Assembly: GCA_034008185.1 (NCBI GenBank)
Contig: CM067084.1
Coordinates: forward strand, 65,238,599-65,302,598
Direction of reading: 5' to 3'
Source of the DNA: Gorsachius magnificus
Lineage: Eukaryota; Chordata; Aves; Pelecaniformes; Ardeidae
Length of the DNA stretch: 64,000 bases
The notes under the pieces are model-generated. The model did not search any database. It was not told the origin of the DNA and saw only the letters and a list, made by a program, of their open reading frames with translations. Below, one piece after another: positions 48,300 through 61,244 of the stretch. The first letter of the stretch is position 1. Each line of letters begins with the position of its first letter. Made by a program: the position numbers and the translations under genes.

Positions 48300-51200
48300 A
48301 CCAGTTTTTGATAGTTGAGGTTGTGGACTCCATCCTCTAACTTGCTTAGCAGGAGACTTTGCCGAGAGCCACTTTGTTAGCAGCCACAACACCAACTGAT
48401 CCACTATCACCTCATTAAAGCATCATTAGATAACCAACATAGGAGTTTGAACAAAGCAGAGGTGGTTCCATATATATCGTAAAGAAATGATACATGGAAA
48501 GACATCTGCTTCCCTCAACCAGAGATATTTCAAGTAAGAAACTTAGGTACTTGTATCCCGATTTTTATTTGGTTCATAAAGATGCTAACATGCTGAGCGT
48601 TTTTCTTATTACTGTACTGAATTCTGCCAGCTTCCATCAAGCATTGACATGGCGTGGCTATGGCTCTATTAATGCCTGATGGCATGAAACTCCATGTGAC
48701 ACAATGTGACTGGACAGTGGGTCTGGCAATGTTGCAATTACAGTGACGACGTGTTTAAACCAGTAAAGGGTCAACACTAAAAGTTCAAGTGAACTTTAAG
48801 TTCAGATGCTTATCCAAATCTAATTGGGCGTTATAAAAATATGATTTTGGTTTCGTGTTCCTTCTTCAGATCCCAGGTCTCAAAAATAGTCCATTCTTAC
48901 TCTAAAGCCATAGAAGTGACTTGTAAATTATTTCTGTGAAACACAAATAGGTTTGCACCTTCACTTATTTTATACACTTCTAAGTAATTTTTTTATTTCC
49001 CTGAGCAACAGTTCACCAAAACACTCCTTCTCAGTTCTGTGTTCTCAACAGGTACGGTATTCCATGCTCAGCCTGGCTACTGTACTCAGATCTTTAGGGC
49101 TTGCCTGGATCGGGGATGCATTGTTCAGCCATTGCTGCAACCATCAACTCCTCACCAATTCAGAGAGCTGTGTACCACAGCTTTTTGACCAGCTAGAAAT
49201 GGTTGTCGTCATCACTCCATTTCTGATTTAGATTTCTACCATCCTTCCCCTTTTAACTTCCATCACCGCTAACTCTGCTGCCCCAGCCGCATTACCTCTT
49301 TGTAATACGGAGGAGCAGGAACCAAACCCAGGACCCAAAATGAGTGGTGCCTTGTGTCAACACAGAATACAGAACTGCCTAGCAATGAATCTAAATGCCT
49401 GTGTGTTTGTAAAGGGGAGCCAGACGAGTAACCCACAGAGAACGCACAAAATATAATACTGGTTCTGCCTACAGCAAAATGTCAGCTGCTCTAATTGTGG
49501 CACATCCCAGCAAATATTGAAGGTGAGATGATAAATACAGATCAGCTTGACATCAGCTGTCACAAGGAAAACAAATGAACTTACAGTGATGGGAAAGGTG
49601 GAGAATACCAACAGCACAGACAAACTGAAAGGAAATAACAGAGTCAGATCTTGCCTAGTTATTTTAATTGATGATTAGACGGAAATACCATGTTTAAAGA
49701 AGGGCATATAAAGCACTCTGGAACAAGTACAGCATATGTCTAGCTAGCCTAGAAACCTATCTCTGAAAATAGGGTAAATATACAGTAATATTTGTCCTGC
49801 ATATGCTCAAAACCTCCAACAGACAGTTAAATTATATGTCATGTAATTAAAATACATGGGGTCTGTGTTTCCAATCTTTGGTGTCATTTATAAAGCATTG
49901 GTTCTTGGTGTCTCAGGCTGTGGTTTCAGTAGCAATATTGGCTTCTCTGCTGTTACCCACTCCTGTCTGTGCACCATATTAACCTTTCAGTTCTTCCAGC
50001 AGAACCACTTCTATGCCTCTGCTGAGAGCAAATCTGGGCAATTGCTCTGGTTTAAATTTTACTTGGGGAAAAAGAGAGAGAGAAAAGGAGAAGAGAGAGC
50101 ATTTTCAAAGCCAAATCAGTTCACTGCAAGCTGACAGTGTGGGTGCACAGATATTTGTGCCAGCCCAGCTAAGAGACCCATTCATCACAGCATTAGGAAC
50201 AAGCAATTGAGAGTGTTTCTACCTCTTGTGATTGTTGACTAAACCTTGACAATGGAGGGAAAGAGGCTAAAGTTTGTTATTTTTAAAATCTTCCCCTTAC
50301 AGACCAGGAGATGCCAGCTAACTTGCAGAACAGGAGTGGCCGCAGGAACTGGATGTGCCAGTGAGGGAGGCAGTTTCAAAAGCCGAGGGAATCCTTAAAA
50401 CCAAAGTAGTAATTCCATACTGAAAATTGGAATGAGCTCTTGTAACCGTGGACCCTTCTCATAGCAGCTGGTTTGGAACCACTTTTCTTACTTTTTATCA
50501 GACTTTTCAGCCCATCTTTACCCTGTCTTTTCCTCAATTGTTGAATGCTGCCTCAGTCATAAACCAGACACAAAGCAGGTATACTGCAGCACTCAAGCTG
50601 TGCCTGTTTTCAGTCTGTAGTTTTCAATTTTTCATACAATAAGTGAGTACCCTTTCCTACTGAGATACTTTCAGTTATAAATGCCTCCATTGTAGAGGGT
50701 GCTCTGGAGGGAACTGGTTCAGATAATGCAATGCTGAAAGGCAAGGGAACATTTTTCCTAATTGGACTCTTGAGTTTGGAAAATCTTTCTTTACTGGCTG
50801 GAGGAAATACTTCAGACTGAATGTCAGGACAAGAGATGATATATAAGAAAGGGAGAATGAAGGAATCTAAGGTAGAGCCTAATTTATGACTCTTGAATAA
50901 ATCTTTTTGGATTGATTGCATTCAGTCTGTTTCTGTGCTCAGTTGAAACTCCCTTAAACAGCAGTCCTGTCTCCTTCATTTGCAAAGATTTTAGAAATAT
51001 GCCTCTCTTTCTTATCTTTGGTGTTCAAATGACTGTAAGCATTTTTCAGTCTAAGAATACTGGTCCATATTAATTCCTGGTTTAATACTGTGGCTTTGTG
51101 CCAGAGATCATTTTGAGCCATTATATATAACGTAACAAAAGGAGCACTGTAGAAGGAAAGAAGATTTAAAGAGCATAATGAAGACTTGCAGCATTAGCAA

Positions 51201-53150
51201 AGGATAAAAATAGTTGGGTAAAAAAGAAAAAGGAAGGAAAAAGATCTTGAGGCAATGTGTAGAGAACAGCAGGGCAATAACCTCACTGTTAGAACAATAA
51301 ACAACCATTCTAGCTCTCATTTGAAACACTTGGCAAAAACCTGAGAAAGATAAGCCGATAAAGCTCAATAAAAGATGGAATTTCTCTTCTCTTACAGAAA
51401 ATAATATGCACAAGATGATAGTAAAACTAATATCAGACATAAAGTATTCACTCCTTCTAATTGCTTTACATATGGGAGGTCTGTGTCAATTCCAAACTTA
51501 ACTGGATGCTCTTCAATGAAGTCTAAGAAAATGACCCCAGAAGTCCCTATTTCCATGGCTACCTGTCTTAGGAAAACTCTGAAGTCACTTGGCACCTGCC
51601 TGGAAATTCCCTGAACATCTAAATGACGTGCCTGGGTGTGAACATATCCCTTGTTTTTTTGTATTCTGTACAAAGGAGGACTAGGTAGTCCAGACAAGTT
51701 AACTTGGAAGAGAAAGAATGGCAGGAGTGAAGTACATTGACAGAGATTAACTAGGGAATAATATAGTACAGAAGATAAGAAATAATACTGACTCAGTGTA
51801 TTTCTTGCATTAAAAGAACTAGGGAGCCCTTAAGTGAGAATATTTGTGTGTATCAATCAAATCATAATTCATATAGTTCAGCTGTAGAACTCTTTGTAAT
51901 AAGATGTAGAGGCCAAAAGGGCAAACTGGTTCAAAACAGGGTTAAGCAAAGTCATGGATTATTTTACATTTACTGGTGGTTATTAAATACAGCCTTTGAA
52001 ATGCAATCTTCCAGACTGTTAGAAGCATTCCATGGGACAACCAGTCTATATTGCTAACCATTATTGGTCTAAATGGAGACAGACCTTTGGGTTAACAACT
52101 CATATCTTGGAGGCTGCTTTCCTTTTGACTATTTTATAGTTTGATTAGTCTACTGTGAAAGGAAACACTGACAGCAAACCCCTCACCATGAGTCCAAAAA
52201 TCCTTCCAAGGTTTCTACTTCTAGGTAAATGACCTAAACATTAGCAGTACCTCTGTGTATATATATAATGGGAGACAGCATCACCTATAGTTTCAGGCAT
52301 CTTTTTAAAAGGGCAAACTACACCGATTTAGGACCCTGCGCTTCCTACTTGGCAACACTGTGTGGAGATTGGAATTATAGGAGATATTCTAGTGCAAATT
52401 ACACAGACAGCCCATACATATGTCACAAAACTTCCCATTTTAAAAACTAAAACAGGTAACTTCTATGAGACGTATGTGCTTTTTGGGTGACTGCATCTTT
52501 TATTTTGCTTTCTGACTATGCATTTTGGACTGTCTTAAGTATCATTTTGCTCCTTTTTTCCCCCCGTAATTTTATTTCTGTTCTGGCTGCTGTCAGATTT
52601 ATTTGTAAAGTTCTTTTGAGGTTTTTTAAATAGTCTTTTGCAGAGCAATGAGAATAATTAAAATCATTCCTGTTGTCAAACATGGGAACTTTTTTGTTTC
52701 CTCTTCATGTGAGAGCATTTCTGTCCGAGCCAATTTGGAGTAGTTGTCCCAGTGATAACATGCATATAGACATTAAACACTATGTATATATTGAATTGCT
52801 TCTATCTACTAACTTTATAAAAATCATATTGCTTAAATTCTGTTCTTTATTGTAACCTTGGTGATACTTCACCAAAATCAACATCTTTATTTTCCAGCTA
52901 ATTATTCATACACAAATTGTGTATTTGGTGCAAGAACATAGCCAGTGAAAAACAATTAGTATTACTGTGTCACACAATATTATCATTATTCATGTTCTGT
53001 ACCTGACACATGTTAGTGGACAATGCACATGGCTTTATTGTTATTTGGCCCTGACCAAAACCTAAAAAGAGATGCTAACTGAACAGAATTATTACAACTT
53101 TCTGTCAAAAAGTAAGTGCTAGTTAATGGAAATTGAGTAAAATATTCAAC
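48300..53150. other. Non-coding stretch, no gene seen
   Basis: No gene family or repeat was recognised. Minus-strand open frames of 101-110 codons at 50610-50921, 51108-51440 and 51392-51697 overlap one another in part, have no signature, and are what chance gives in AT-rich DNA. Confidence 0.5.
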
Positions 53151-53159
53151 CGTTTCAAG

Positions 53160-53620
53160 GCTAAAGTAAGTGAAGCCAAAAGGAGGCTGGACATATGGCA
53201 GAAATTTGACTGTGCAGTGGGTCATAAATAATGAGCTGAATTTCTTGGTTATAGAAATCTTAAAGCAGCCAAATTCAAGGTTCTCCATCTGGAAACCAGG
53301 AATGCAGGCTATACCTCAAGAATGGTTAAAATTGTCTTGGAAAGCAGTGATTCAAAGGAAGACATATGGGTCACTGTAGATAATTACATCAGCATAGCTG
53401 TCAGAGCAATCTGTGGCAAAGCAATCTAATGTAACACTTATGAGCATAACCTGAAGAACATCAAGCGGAAGCAGGGAAAGTTTTACCTCTGATACAATTT
53501 AGCTGAGGAAACTACCTCTATGTTGAGTTTTGTGGTCCACATTTGAAGAAGGATGTGGAAAATACCAGTGAGAGATCCATGAGGGGCAGAGGCCAGGATG
53601 ATGAGCAGAAAACAAGTATT
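53160..53620 (+). mobile_element. Old CR1/L3-type LINE ORF2 remnant (C-terminal part)
   Basis: From about 53274 the frame reads FKVLHLETRNAGYTS, then VLESSDSKEDIWVTVDN, then AVRAICGKA, closely following the CR1/L3 pattern KCKVLHLG.N...Y, LE.S...KDLGV.VD..L..S.QC..A..KA...LGC. At about 53533 a second block reads YVEFCGPHLKKDVE, matching LEYCVQFW.P..KKD.E. The block between is decayed and contains stops. The order and spacing are those of an intact LINE, so this is a single insertion of about 450 bases. The 58 bases around 53170-53270 fit the RL..W...FN segment before KVLHL only loosely. The element cannot encode an enzyme. Confidence 0.75.
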
Positions 53621-53624
53621 ATTA

Positions 53625-55790
53625 CATAACAGGGTTTATGAAGTCAGTGTAGCAAGACAGGGAAAACAATGGCATTCTAGACTTGTTCCTGAAAATAAAG
53701 ACAATTTTGAATATTTAGTATGCATAGTATTAGCCAAATTACATTGGTGCTAACTTGTGTAAAGTTACTGAAATTTTCTGGGAATTGAATTTTCCCAGTT
53801 CTTTTGATACAGACAGACACCGAAGACAGATGTTTCACAGAGATCAGTATTTCACAAAGATGTAAGACTTCATCAAAATGTGCACTTTTTGGACTCTGAG
53901 CTGTGAGCAGTCAGCGATGTAGTTATATGATCACTCACTAACGGACGTGAAGATGTACTCAAGTGCTAAGATGTTGAGAGAACCCGTATTTTTCATGTGC
54001 TATAGGTCTACAGAGAATAACACAGAAAAAACAAAGACAAAATAGATTTTTCCAAAAAAGAGCTAAATAGAAAGCATAGGAGAAAGTAACCACTGCAGAG
54101 TGTCTGTTTTGGAAACTCTGCTGTGCTACTGGTGAAGCAGTAACCTTATTGAGAAGAGGTCTAGAAAACTTGAAACACCCGTTTTTGCAAAAATCTGTGG
54201 GTGTCTATAACAGTACAATAAAGATGCCATTGAATATAAAGGGTGGTGATGGTGTCTCTCATTAACCTTTTTGCTTAATGCAAGAACAATGACAACACCC
54301 AGAAAACTGTGGTTCCTATTAGCAAACATTTGCAGTGAATGGACATGTATCCAGATGTGACAGGTGAAGTAAAGAAACACAGTGCCAAACAGAGCACAAA
54401 AAGAATCAGCTAAATGCAGGGTGGAGAATAAAGAACCTATAATTATATCAAAGGTTGGATTGCACAGCATTTCTATAAGGCCATATAATAATAGACAAAC
54501 AAATGCAATACAAAAAGACCATTTTCAAAGGTGCTTTGCCTGCTTTTTACTTCAATAGCACAATAACTAAGGCAAGTGACCTTCCCCCTTCCCTCAGTAT
54601 TGACCTAGAGCTGTCATTTTTCTGTATCCATGTACCTATATAAGACATTTTTAATGTCAATCCACCTAGTGGTATTCAGGAAATTGGTAAAAATTTATAA
54701 TCCTTTGCAGTAGACTTGTCACACTGAAGGGCTAGTCATGAAAGCATGCCTAGCAACCCCTGGCTTGATTAAGCACCAGGGCATCGTCAACATCAATGAG
54801 AACAAAGTGGAACTACAGACCCTGAGAACAAAGAGTTCAAAGTTACATTTTGTTCTGGTTTAAACATATGCTCACACATCCTTTTTGCAAATGTACACAT
54901 AGCACGTGCATTTGTGCATCTTGGACATGCAGCTGTGACTGTCTGGCCTTCTAACTGTATATTTCACAAGCTTCTGATGAAATGCTCTGAACCTGTAGTG
55001 CCATGCCCAGCAGAATCATGGCTCTGTGAGTTTACTAACTAATAAAGGAGAAAAATGAATATACCTTATGAATTTAATCCTTTAAGTCTTACATCTTTCA
55101 AAATCAAAACTTAGCACTCCAAAAGACGCATTGCAATCATCAGCAGTTTGCCATACTGACACTTGAAATATGTGTACTGATACTCAATCATCAGTGCACT
55201 CTATGATATTTTGGAATTTAATATTTTAAAATGTTTCTTCTTGACATCTTCCTGGATCAAATTGCCTGCAATAATCTATAAGCCTTACTTCACATTTTTA
55301 CTAGACAACATAATACTGTTGTCTAAAGGACTATGCTCTCTGATGAGACACGAACACTGACAAAATTGTTTGCATAGCAGTGCTGCCACACAGAAGATGA
55401 TGAATTTGGGAAGCTTTATTATCTTAGACAATCAACTTTGCAATTAGATGTTCTCTCAAGAGAAATTTGGAATCCAAAGAACAGCAAGGAACAGAATGAA
55501 TCCAGCAGAGTCATAACCAGAAGCTAGTTCAAGAGATTTTTCTCTTGCTAATGGGACAGCATTGATGTAAGTGAGGCTTCCCAAAAGAAAACTCTCTGTT
55601 AGTATTTTAAGACTACACTTACTCACAGAAATAGCACCTATTGGCATTATGTAAGTTAAATTACAGAAATGCATTGACACTGATCAGTCTTCCTCTTGAT
55701 TTTACATGAGAGTTGAGTTCAAATTGCCTTTGAAAATCTCCCCCTGTGGCAGGAAACCTTAAATCCACTGTACTGTTTAAGTAATGCAAA
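53625..55790. other. Non-coding stretch, no gene seen
   Basis: No repeat or gene family was recognised. The 114-codon minus-strand frame at 54126-54470 is hydrophobic with a His cluster and has no family signature. Confidence 0.5.
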
Positions 55791-55795
55791 ACAGG

Positions 55796-56095
55796 CCCAT
55801 GGCTGTATTATCTTAGGCTATGATCCTGTCAGATTTCATCAGGTGAGCAATACCAGGCATTGAAGAGGAGACCTCTTCAAAGCAAAACCATATGGTGCGG
55901 GAGGTGGTGCTGGCGACTCAATAACTGACATGCTTCCCTCTGAGTCAGTGCTGAGCTGAAGACTCCATAGCCCAATGTGGTGCTAGAGGTGCTTTCAAGC
56001 ATCCTGTCTTTCAAATTTGATGTGAGTCAAAATCTGTGACTAGTCCTCTGCCCTAACGGTATAGCTTTAAAAATCTGGGGGCTGTCAGGAGAGGG
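55796..56095 (+). mobile_element. SINE remnant with a 5S rRNA-like head (SINE3 type)
   Basis: The first 110 bases follow 5S rRNA in order: atggctgtattatctt parallels the acggccataccaccct region, gatcctgtcagatttcatca parallels gatctcgtctgatctcgga, ggtgagcaatacc parallels the box A agctaagcagggtc, and ttgaagaggagacctcttc then accatatggtgcggg parallel the box C tggatgggagaccgcc then taccgggtgctgtag. After it come ggaggtggtgctggcgactc, ttccctctgagtcagtgctg, gtggtgctagaggtgct, tgtctttcaaatttgatgtg and tttaaaaatctgggggc, which match the body and tail of a 5S-headed repeat that I remember from reptile sequences. It is diverged and not a functional 5S gene. Confidence 0.6.
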
Positions 56096-56099
56096 AAGG

Positions 56100-59000
56100 A
56101 ACTAGTTACTAACAAGAACAAAGGAGGACACATGCTTTTCTAGATTAAGGAAATGATTCCATGGATGGGTATTCACGTATATCTGGTGGGACTCCATACA
56201 CAATGTACAAGTCTGAAGGCACAGAGATTTTACACAAAATTTAAAATGTGAGTTTCCTTAAATACAATGATCTGTTGGTACTAGTGGCCATTCTGTAGTA
56301 GAACAACAATATTTCTCTTCAAGCTATTTTTAGACATGTCTTTTACAAAAATAGTAGTTTTTGCTGGAGATTGGGTCCCACATATTCACCTTATTTATAT
56401 TGCTTCTCTAGTACATTTGTCCATTCTTGGGGTAATACTTTTTTTTCTACTTTTTTTGTTGTGAATGTAATCTGGCTTGTTAGGAGTAAAACATTACAGA
56501 AGTGTACACCCTGAAAAGGCTTGTGACCCAGAGAATTTTCAACACAACAGTTTCACAGAGTCCAGCTGTAATAGCCCTTGCAGAATGGACATTGCAGACA
56601 ATGGCATGGAAGCACAGCAAACCCTGGTGGTGTGCATAAAAGGTCATTGCTGCAAAATGTTCGTGACTTAGATGCCCTCAACCTTTTTCTACTAGCTGAA
56701 GTAAAAAAACATTCATTTGTTCCTCATGTTTGCTCAGGTGACCATCTACAGTGAATGATGCTACAGATGGCGGGCTGAATGAGAAAACAATACCTTTTCA
56801 TTTCTTTTTCAAAGTCCATCAAGCTGTTCAGAAGCCTGAAGACTAGAAGGGATCTCAAGCAGCCAGCAAATACAAAGCCTTGCAGAAATGTAGTTTAGCA
56901 AGTGAAAAGATTAGTCTAGAAAGGCCCAGTACTGTTAGATATAGCACATGTGCCACCTTTCAAAACTTGCTATATTTTTAAGAAATATTTTCTAATATGT
57001 TCCTGATATCATAGCAGCTGGGTTAGCACAGAGTACTGCAGACAATAGAAAGGAAAGAGCTTCAGCTAGTGAGAAAGCTCCATGTCAAATGTCCCTTTGT
57101 CTTACTTACATCATCATTCTTCTGACTGGAGCCATTTTTAATGGCTTTTTAAACAAGGTGTCATTAGGAATTCACTAGCATAGCTAGACTCATGGATAAC
57201 GCATTCATTTATTAAAGGCATATGTAAATATCACAAATGTTTTCCTAAGTGGTCTACTGTTGTTTTAGCTAAAGGTAGTTAGCACTTCAAAGCAATGCGG
57301 AGTCTGGCTTTGGGAACATTTGTAATAAAGTCTTTCCTTTTCAACTTCCTATAGTGTGCTTTTCCTGAACCACAAGCAAACAGTATGAATGAAACAGTGG
57401 TGATAGATGCGCTAAAATTTGCTATGGAATTGTCAACCTTTTTTTCCCCAGTGTCCCTTCTTTGCATAAGGGTGCCAACTGTGTATTGAGGGGAAAATTA
57501 TTCCTACCTAGAGAGCTAGGCCTATCAGCCTCCTGAATTGTATCTTACAACAGTTTGTTTTCTTTCCTCTACCCTCACGAGAGCCCAACAAGTCATGTAC
57601 TCTCATCACATGGTGATTACAATTAGTGTATAAGACTGGAAATGCAGTATGAGTAAGGAATAGTGTTTTGAGTTAAACAAATCTTCTATTGAAAACTAGA
57701 AGAAAAATGCTATCCCAAATATTAAAAATAAGCAAAATCTTAGTGGATTAATTGATAGCAGTTTAGGTCCTGCGGTTAGCTAATTCACTCCTGATTTTTA
57801 TCTTGTGAAAGGCACATTATCTTTCATTCAACAATTTTTAATCTGACACAGTAATGTTTCTGTTTTTCATGGACTTTCATTTTATTGGAAACACAAGGAA
57901 ACAGATTATGTCAGATAAAGGGATGGAAACAATGCCAATGAAGTATTCAATCTGAAAGCACGTTTTCTAAATTTTCCTTCTGAATGTCAAGATTTGGAAC
58001 AAGGACAAGTTTTGTATCATTTTAATTACTCTGAGCACCGCTGGTTCTGGACTCCACATGCTGGTGCCAGCGTTCTGGGCATTTCTGGGCTCCTGCTCTC
58101 CTTGCAGTAGTATTTTTACTTCCTCTTCTTTGTAAGAGTTGAGAGGACACAGGCTTTATGTTATATATATTTCTTAAACTTTGAAAAAGAGGAAAGGTAA
58201 AGTAGACGTAGTTTGAAATTATGTCTTTAGCACTTTTAACACTAGTATTCTTAACACTATATAATTCTGAAGTAAACATTTACAAGTCAAATGTATTATT
58301 ATACTAATAATGCTTTCCTTGTGTTATAACAGAGAAATGGTCCCCACAACAAAGTATGTCCTATCAATATATTCTCCAGATACTAAGATAAAAAAACTTT
58401 TTGTATTCACCCCACATAAATCCACTAATCTCCAAAACTCAAGGCTTAAGTCTCACTTACATTAAAAATATAAATATAGCTTTGGCAAATTCAGGTCCAC
58501 AGACATTTCCAAAGAAAGCTAAACATCACTTAATGTGAAAGAAAGATAGATTAGGCCTTTCTTTTTCAATTAAAAACAATTAATTACTAAATTTCATAGG
58601 AAAGGTGCCAGTCAGCTGTGATATTTATTTATCTGTTCATTTTACTAATGCATTAGAAGAGCAAAAATTGTATTTTCTTTCCAATAAACCTATCCGTTTG
58701 ACAAATATTTTATATCACTGGTTGAGTACTCAGCATGCCTGCCTTTTGTTAACATCATTGACAAAGGAATAGACACACGTCTGGGGTACCCAACTGTGTA
58801 TTATCTACAGTACAAATCACCCGTCTTCACTCGTTAGCTCCTGCATTGAAACACACAAGGGAGCTCAGGTGTTCATATCACCAAGGCATGAATTCTTAAA
58901 ACTGTTTTTTTCTTAAACTGACTGGTGAACTCTCATGGGTGAATGGGAAAGAAAAAATAGGAACTGGTGCATTTGAAACAGAAGTTGACACTTTTATAAA

Positions 59001-61110
59001 AATAGAGATTGAAAACCTAGCAGCACTGCTGTTGTTCAATATCTGGAGTCACAGAGAAGGCAGAATGTGAGCTGACATCTTCACTCAATTTATGCTTAAA
59101 GTCAGGGGACAACCACCTCTGATAGTGACATTTTTTTTGATTCCATCATCTTGAGGAAGCTCTGCAGGACTTTGGATGTCTCTCCATCTATGAATGTATT
59201 TTGGGATTTGGTTTTTGAATATGGTGCATTGAAAATCCATCCTGTACTCCAGTAGCTGTATTGACACCACTGTTCCCTCTTAAAAGTTTAAGAACTGTTG
59301 AAAAAAGCACTATTAATTTTCTTTTTCACTGGTAACAGTAGCGTGTGTCTTTTCTGACTAGTGTATGCCATAGGCAAACAACAATATAAGGCTCGTGATC
59401 ATCTTACAAACCTTGATTTCACATGTGACTTATTCAAATGTAGAGATTAGGTATACTGAATTAATCAAATTACTTCTTAGGCAATTGCTTTCTGGTACCT
59501 CTTCCTTACAAGCCCAATATTCTATCATTTATTGAATAATTGCAAATGGTCATTAATAATAATAGATTATGACTGTATTAAATACAGCTGAACCACATAC
59601 ACCGTAACTGCATTTGATATTATCCTATTTGTGACTGAAAAGTTATAGAGAACTTTTTTCAGGCCTCCTTGTAATCTTTATATTTGGATGTTTTTGTATC
59701 AAAGTCAATGACAATAGAAAAAAGTCCAGTATATTTAAAAAAATAACATACATAATGTGATGTAAAAAAACAGGAGATGTCAGCTCACAGCAAACCTGAT
59801 GATAACTGGGAGATCACGTATTTAATTAATGAATAAAAGAATGACTCCAATGTCTTGTATATAACACAGATGTAAAACAGTTAAATTTTTGTGTGAAAAT
59901 CAGGTGACTTTTCCCTGGGCTGTGATGGAAAGTAAGAGGAAGCTTAAGGCATTGCCTGAGCAAATTGATTCTGTTTGGTAACTGTTTTTCTCTACCTGCA
60001 TGGAGCAACTCTTAGAAACACAACTCCGTAAAGGCCATACAAGAAAACTCACACCAGTTTGTGGAATATCTTATTAGCTTAAATCATTCTTCATCTGAGC
60101 ATTTAGGTTTTCCTGGATGTCATCTACAAGGCAACACTAAAACACCAAAACATATGTCAAACTTTAAGCCTGCATGCGGTTCCACTGAAGCCTTCCAGAT
60201 CACTCACATGCTTAAAATTAAGTAACTGCCTAACAGCTTCATTAGAGAGAAGCTAAAAGAATACATTTCCTTTGTTATTTCTGATGGTCTTCCACCCAGA
60301 TACAGAAGAAAAAAATTGAAAGCAGAAAAATTCATCACCATATAACCATAAGAATCTGGAAAGATAAATTAGGAACAGGTTTGTTTTTTTTTTTTAATTC
60401 ATAGTTTGATACTGACAATATTTCAGTTGGTTTCTGTCTTTCTAGCTCTAACAGTTCAGTTGAAGTTTCTGTTTCTTTGTTTATTTGTTTTCAAAAAATT
60501 CTTTAAACTGGTTATCCAGTTGCCGTGAGTTTACATATCCACACAAACTCACCCAGACACATTCCTGTTTGCGAGCTGCAACTCCACTGTGTTGTGATGG
60601 GTTGGAAACACAAACTGTACCTTTGCACAGACTGCTCTGAGACAGTGGTTACTTGACATGCAGTTCTTCAATACTTTCTCCATGCTTTTTAATATGTATC
60701 TATAGGCCTTATTTATTGGACAGTGTTCAAATCCTCCTTGTGGACTGAATCACTCATTTTCTCAGGAGCTTTTCAGTTAGGGTCTCAGTACTCTAGAATC
60801 TGAATACTTTCCAAACCTTAATTAATGTATTGTTGCACAATCCTGTGAGAAAAGAGGATTATACTCTCCAATTAACAAATAGAGAAGTGAGAAAATGTAA
60901 GGTAAAAGCATACATTACAGCAAACGTTTATTCTAATATGCCCATATCTGATTTTCTCACAGTACTGAACCTTAGCACCATATATTTTGAGGGTAGAAGC
61001 CCCTTGGATTTAGCTATAGCTGACAGCACAAGGTAGAAAGTTCTCAAAACAAACATGACATGTTCTAGGAAATGAAAAATAATATGTAAGTATTCTGGTT
61101 TAATTGGCTC
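56100..61110. other. Non-coding stretch, no gene seen
   Basis: AT-rich DNA with short T-runs (for example near 60380). No gene or recognised repeat. The minus-strand frame at 58022-58279 runs into a short G+C-rich patch near 58030-58110 but has no signature. Confidence 0.5.
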
Positions 61111-61112
61111 AC

Positions 61113-61240
61113 CTGCCACTGCAGTCATTCAGAGATATTTAGTATTTATTTTTCTCATGGCAGCATATTAATTTTCTTCAACTGTGAAGATTCCTGGTTC
61201 CGCCGGATTTCTCCTTCAGTCGTGGCAAATCTACCCGTTT
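61113..61240 (-). other. Exon-like segment (128 nt) with stops in all frames, unconfirmed
   Basis: Read on the minus strand, tgcctgatttattgcag is followed by 128 nt that end in GTGGCAG before gtgagcc, a consensus donor. After two leading bases one frame reads TGRFATTEGEIRRNQESSQ, then LKKINMLP and stop. Another reads KRVDLPRLKEKSGGTRN then stop. All three frames close, so as an internal exon it would be untranslated or a poison exon. As a last exon it carries an AATAAA word (near 61146) about 20 bases after the stop of the longer frame. Two CpG-containing words (ccggcgg, cacgac) stand out in this AT-rich setting. Confidence 0.25.
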
Positions 61241-61244
61241 CTGC

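Noticed and set aside
51108..51697. Two overlapping minus-strand open frames of more than 100 codons
   Set aside because: They overlap in different frames, share no domain, and have no splice or promoter context. Chance frames in AT-rich DNA.
55860..55880. Near-perfect palindrome ttgaagagg-aga-cctcttcaa as a possible protein-binding site
   Set aside because: It sits exactly on the box C equivalent of the 5S-derived SINE, so it is explained as part of that repeat.
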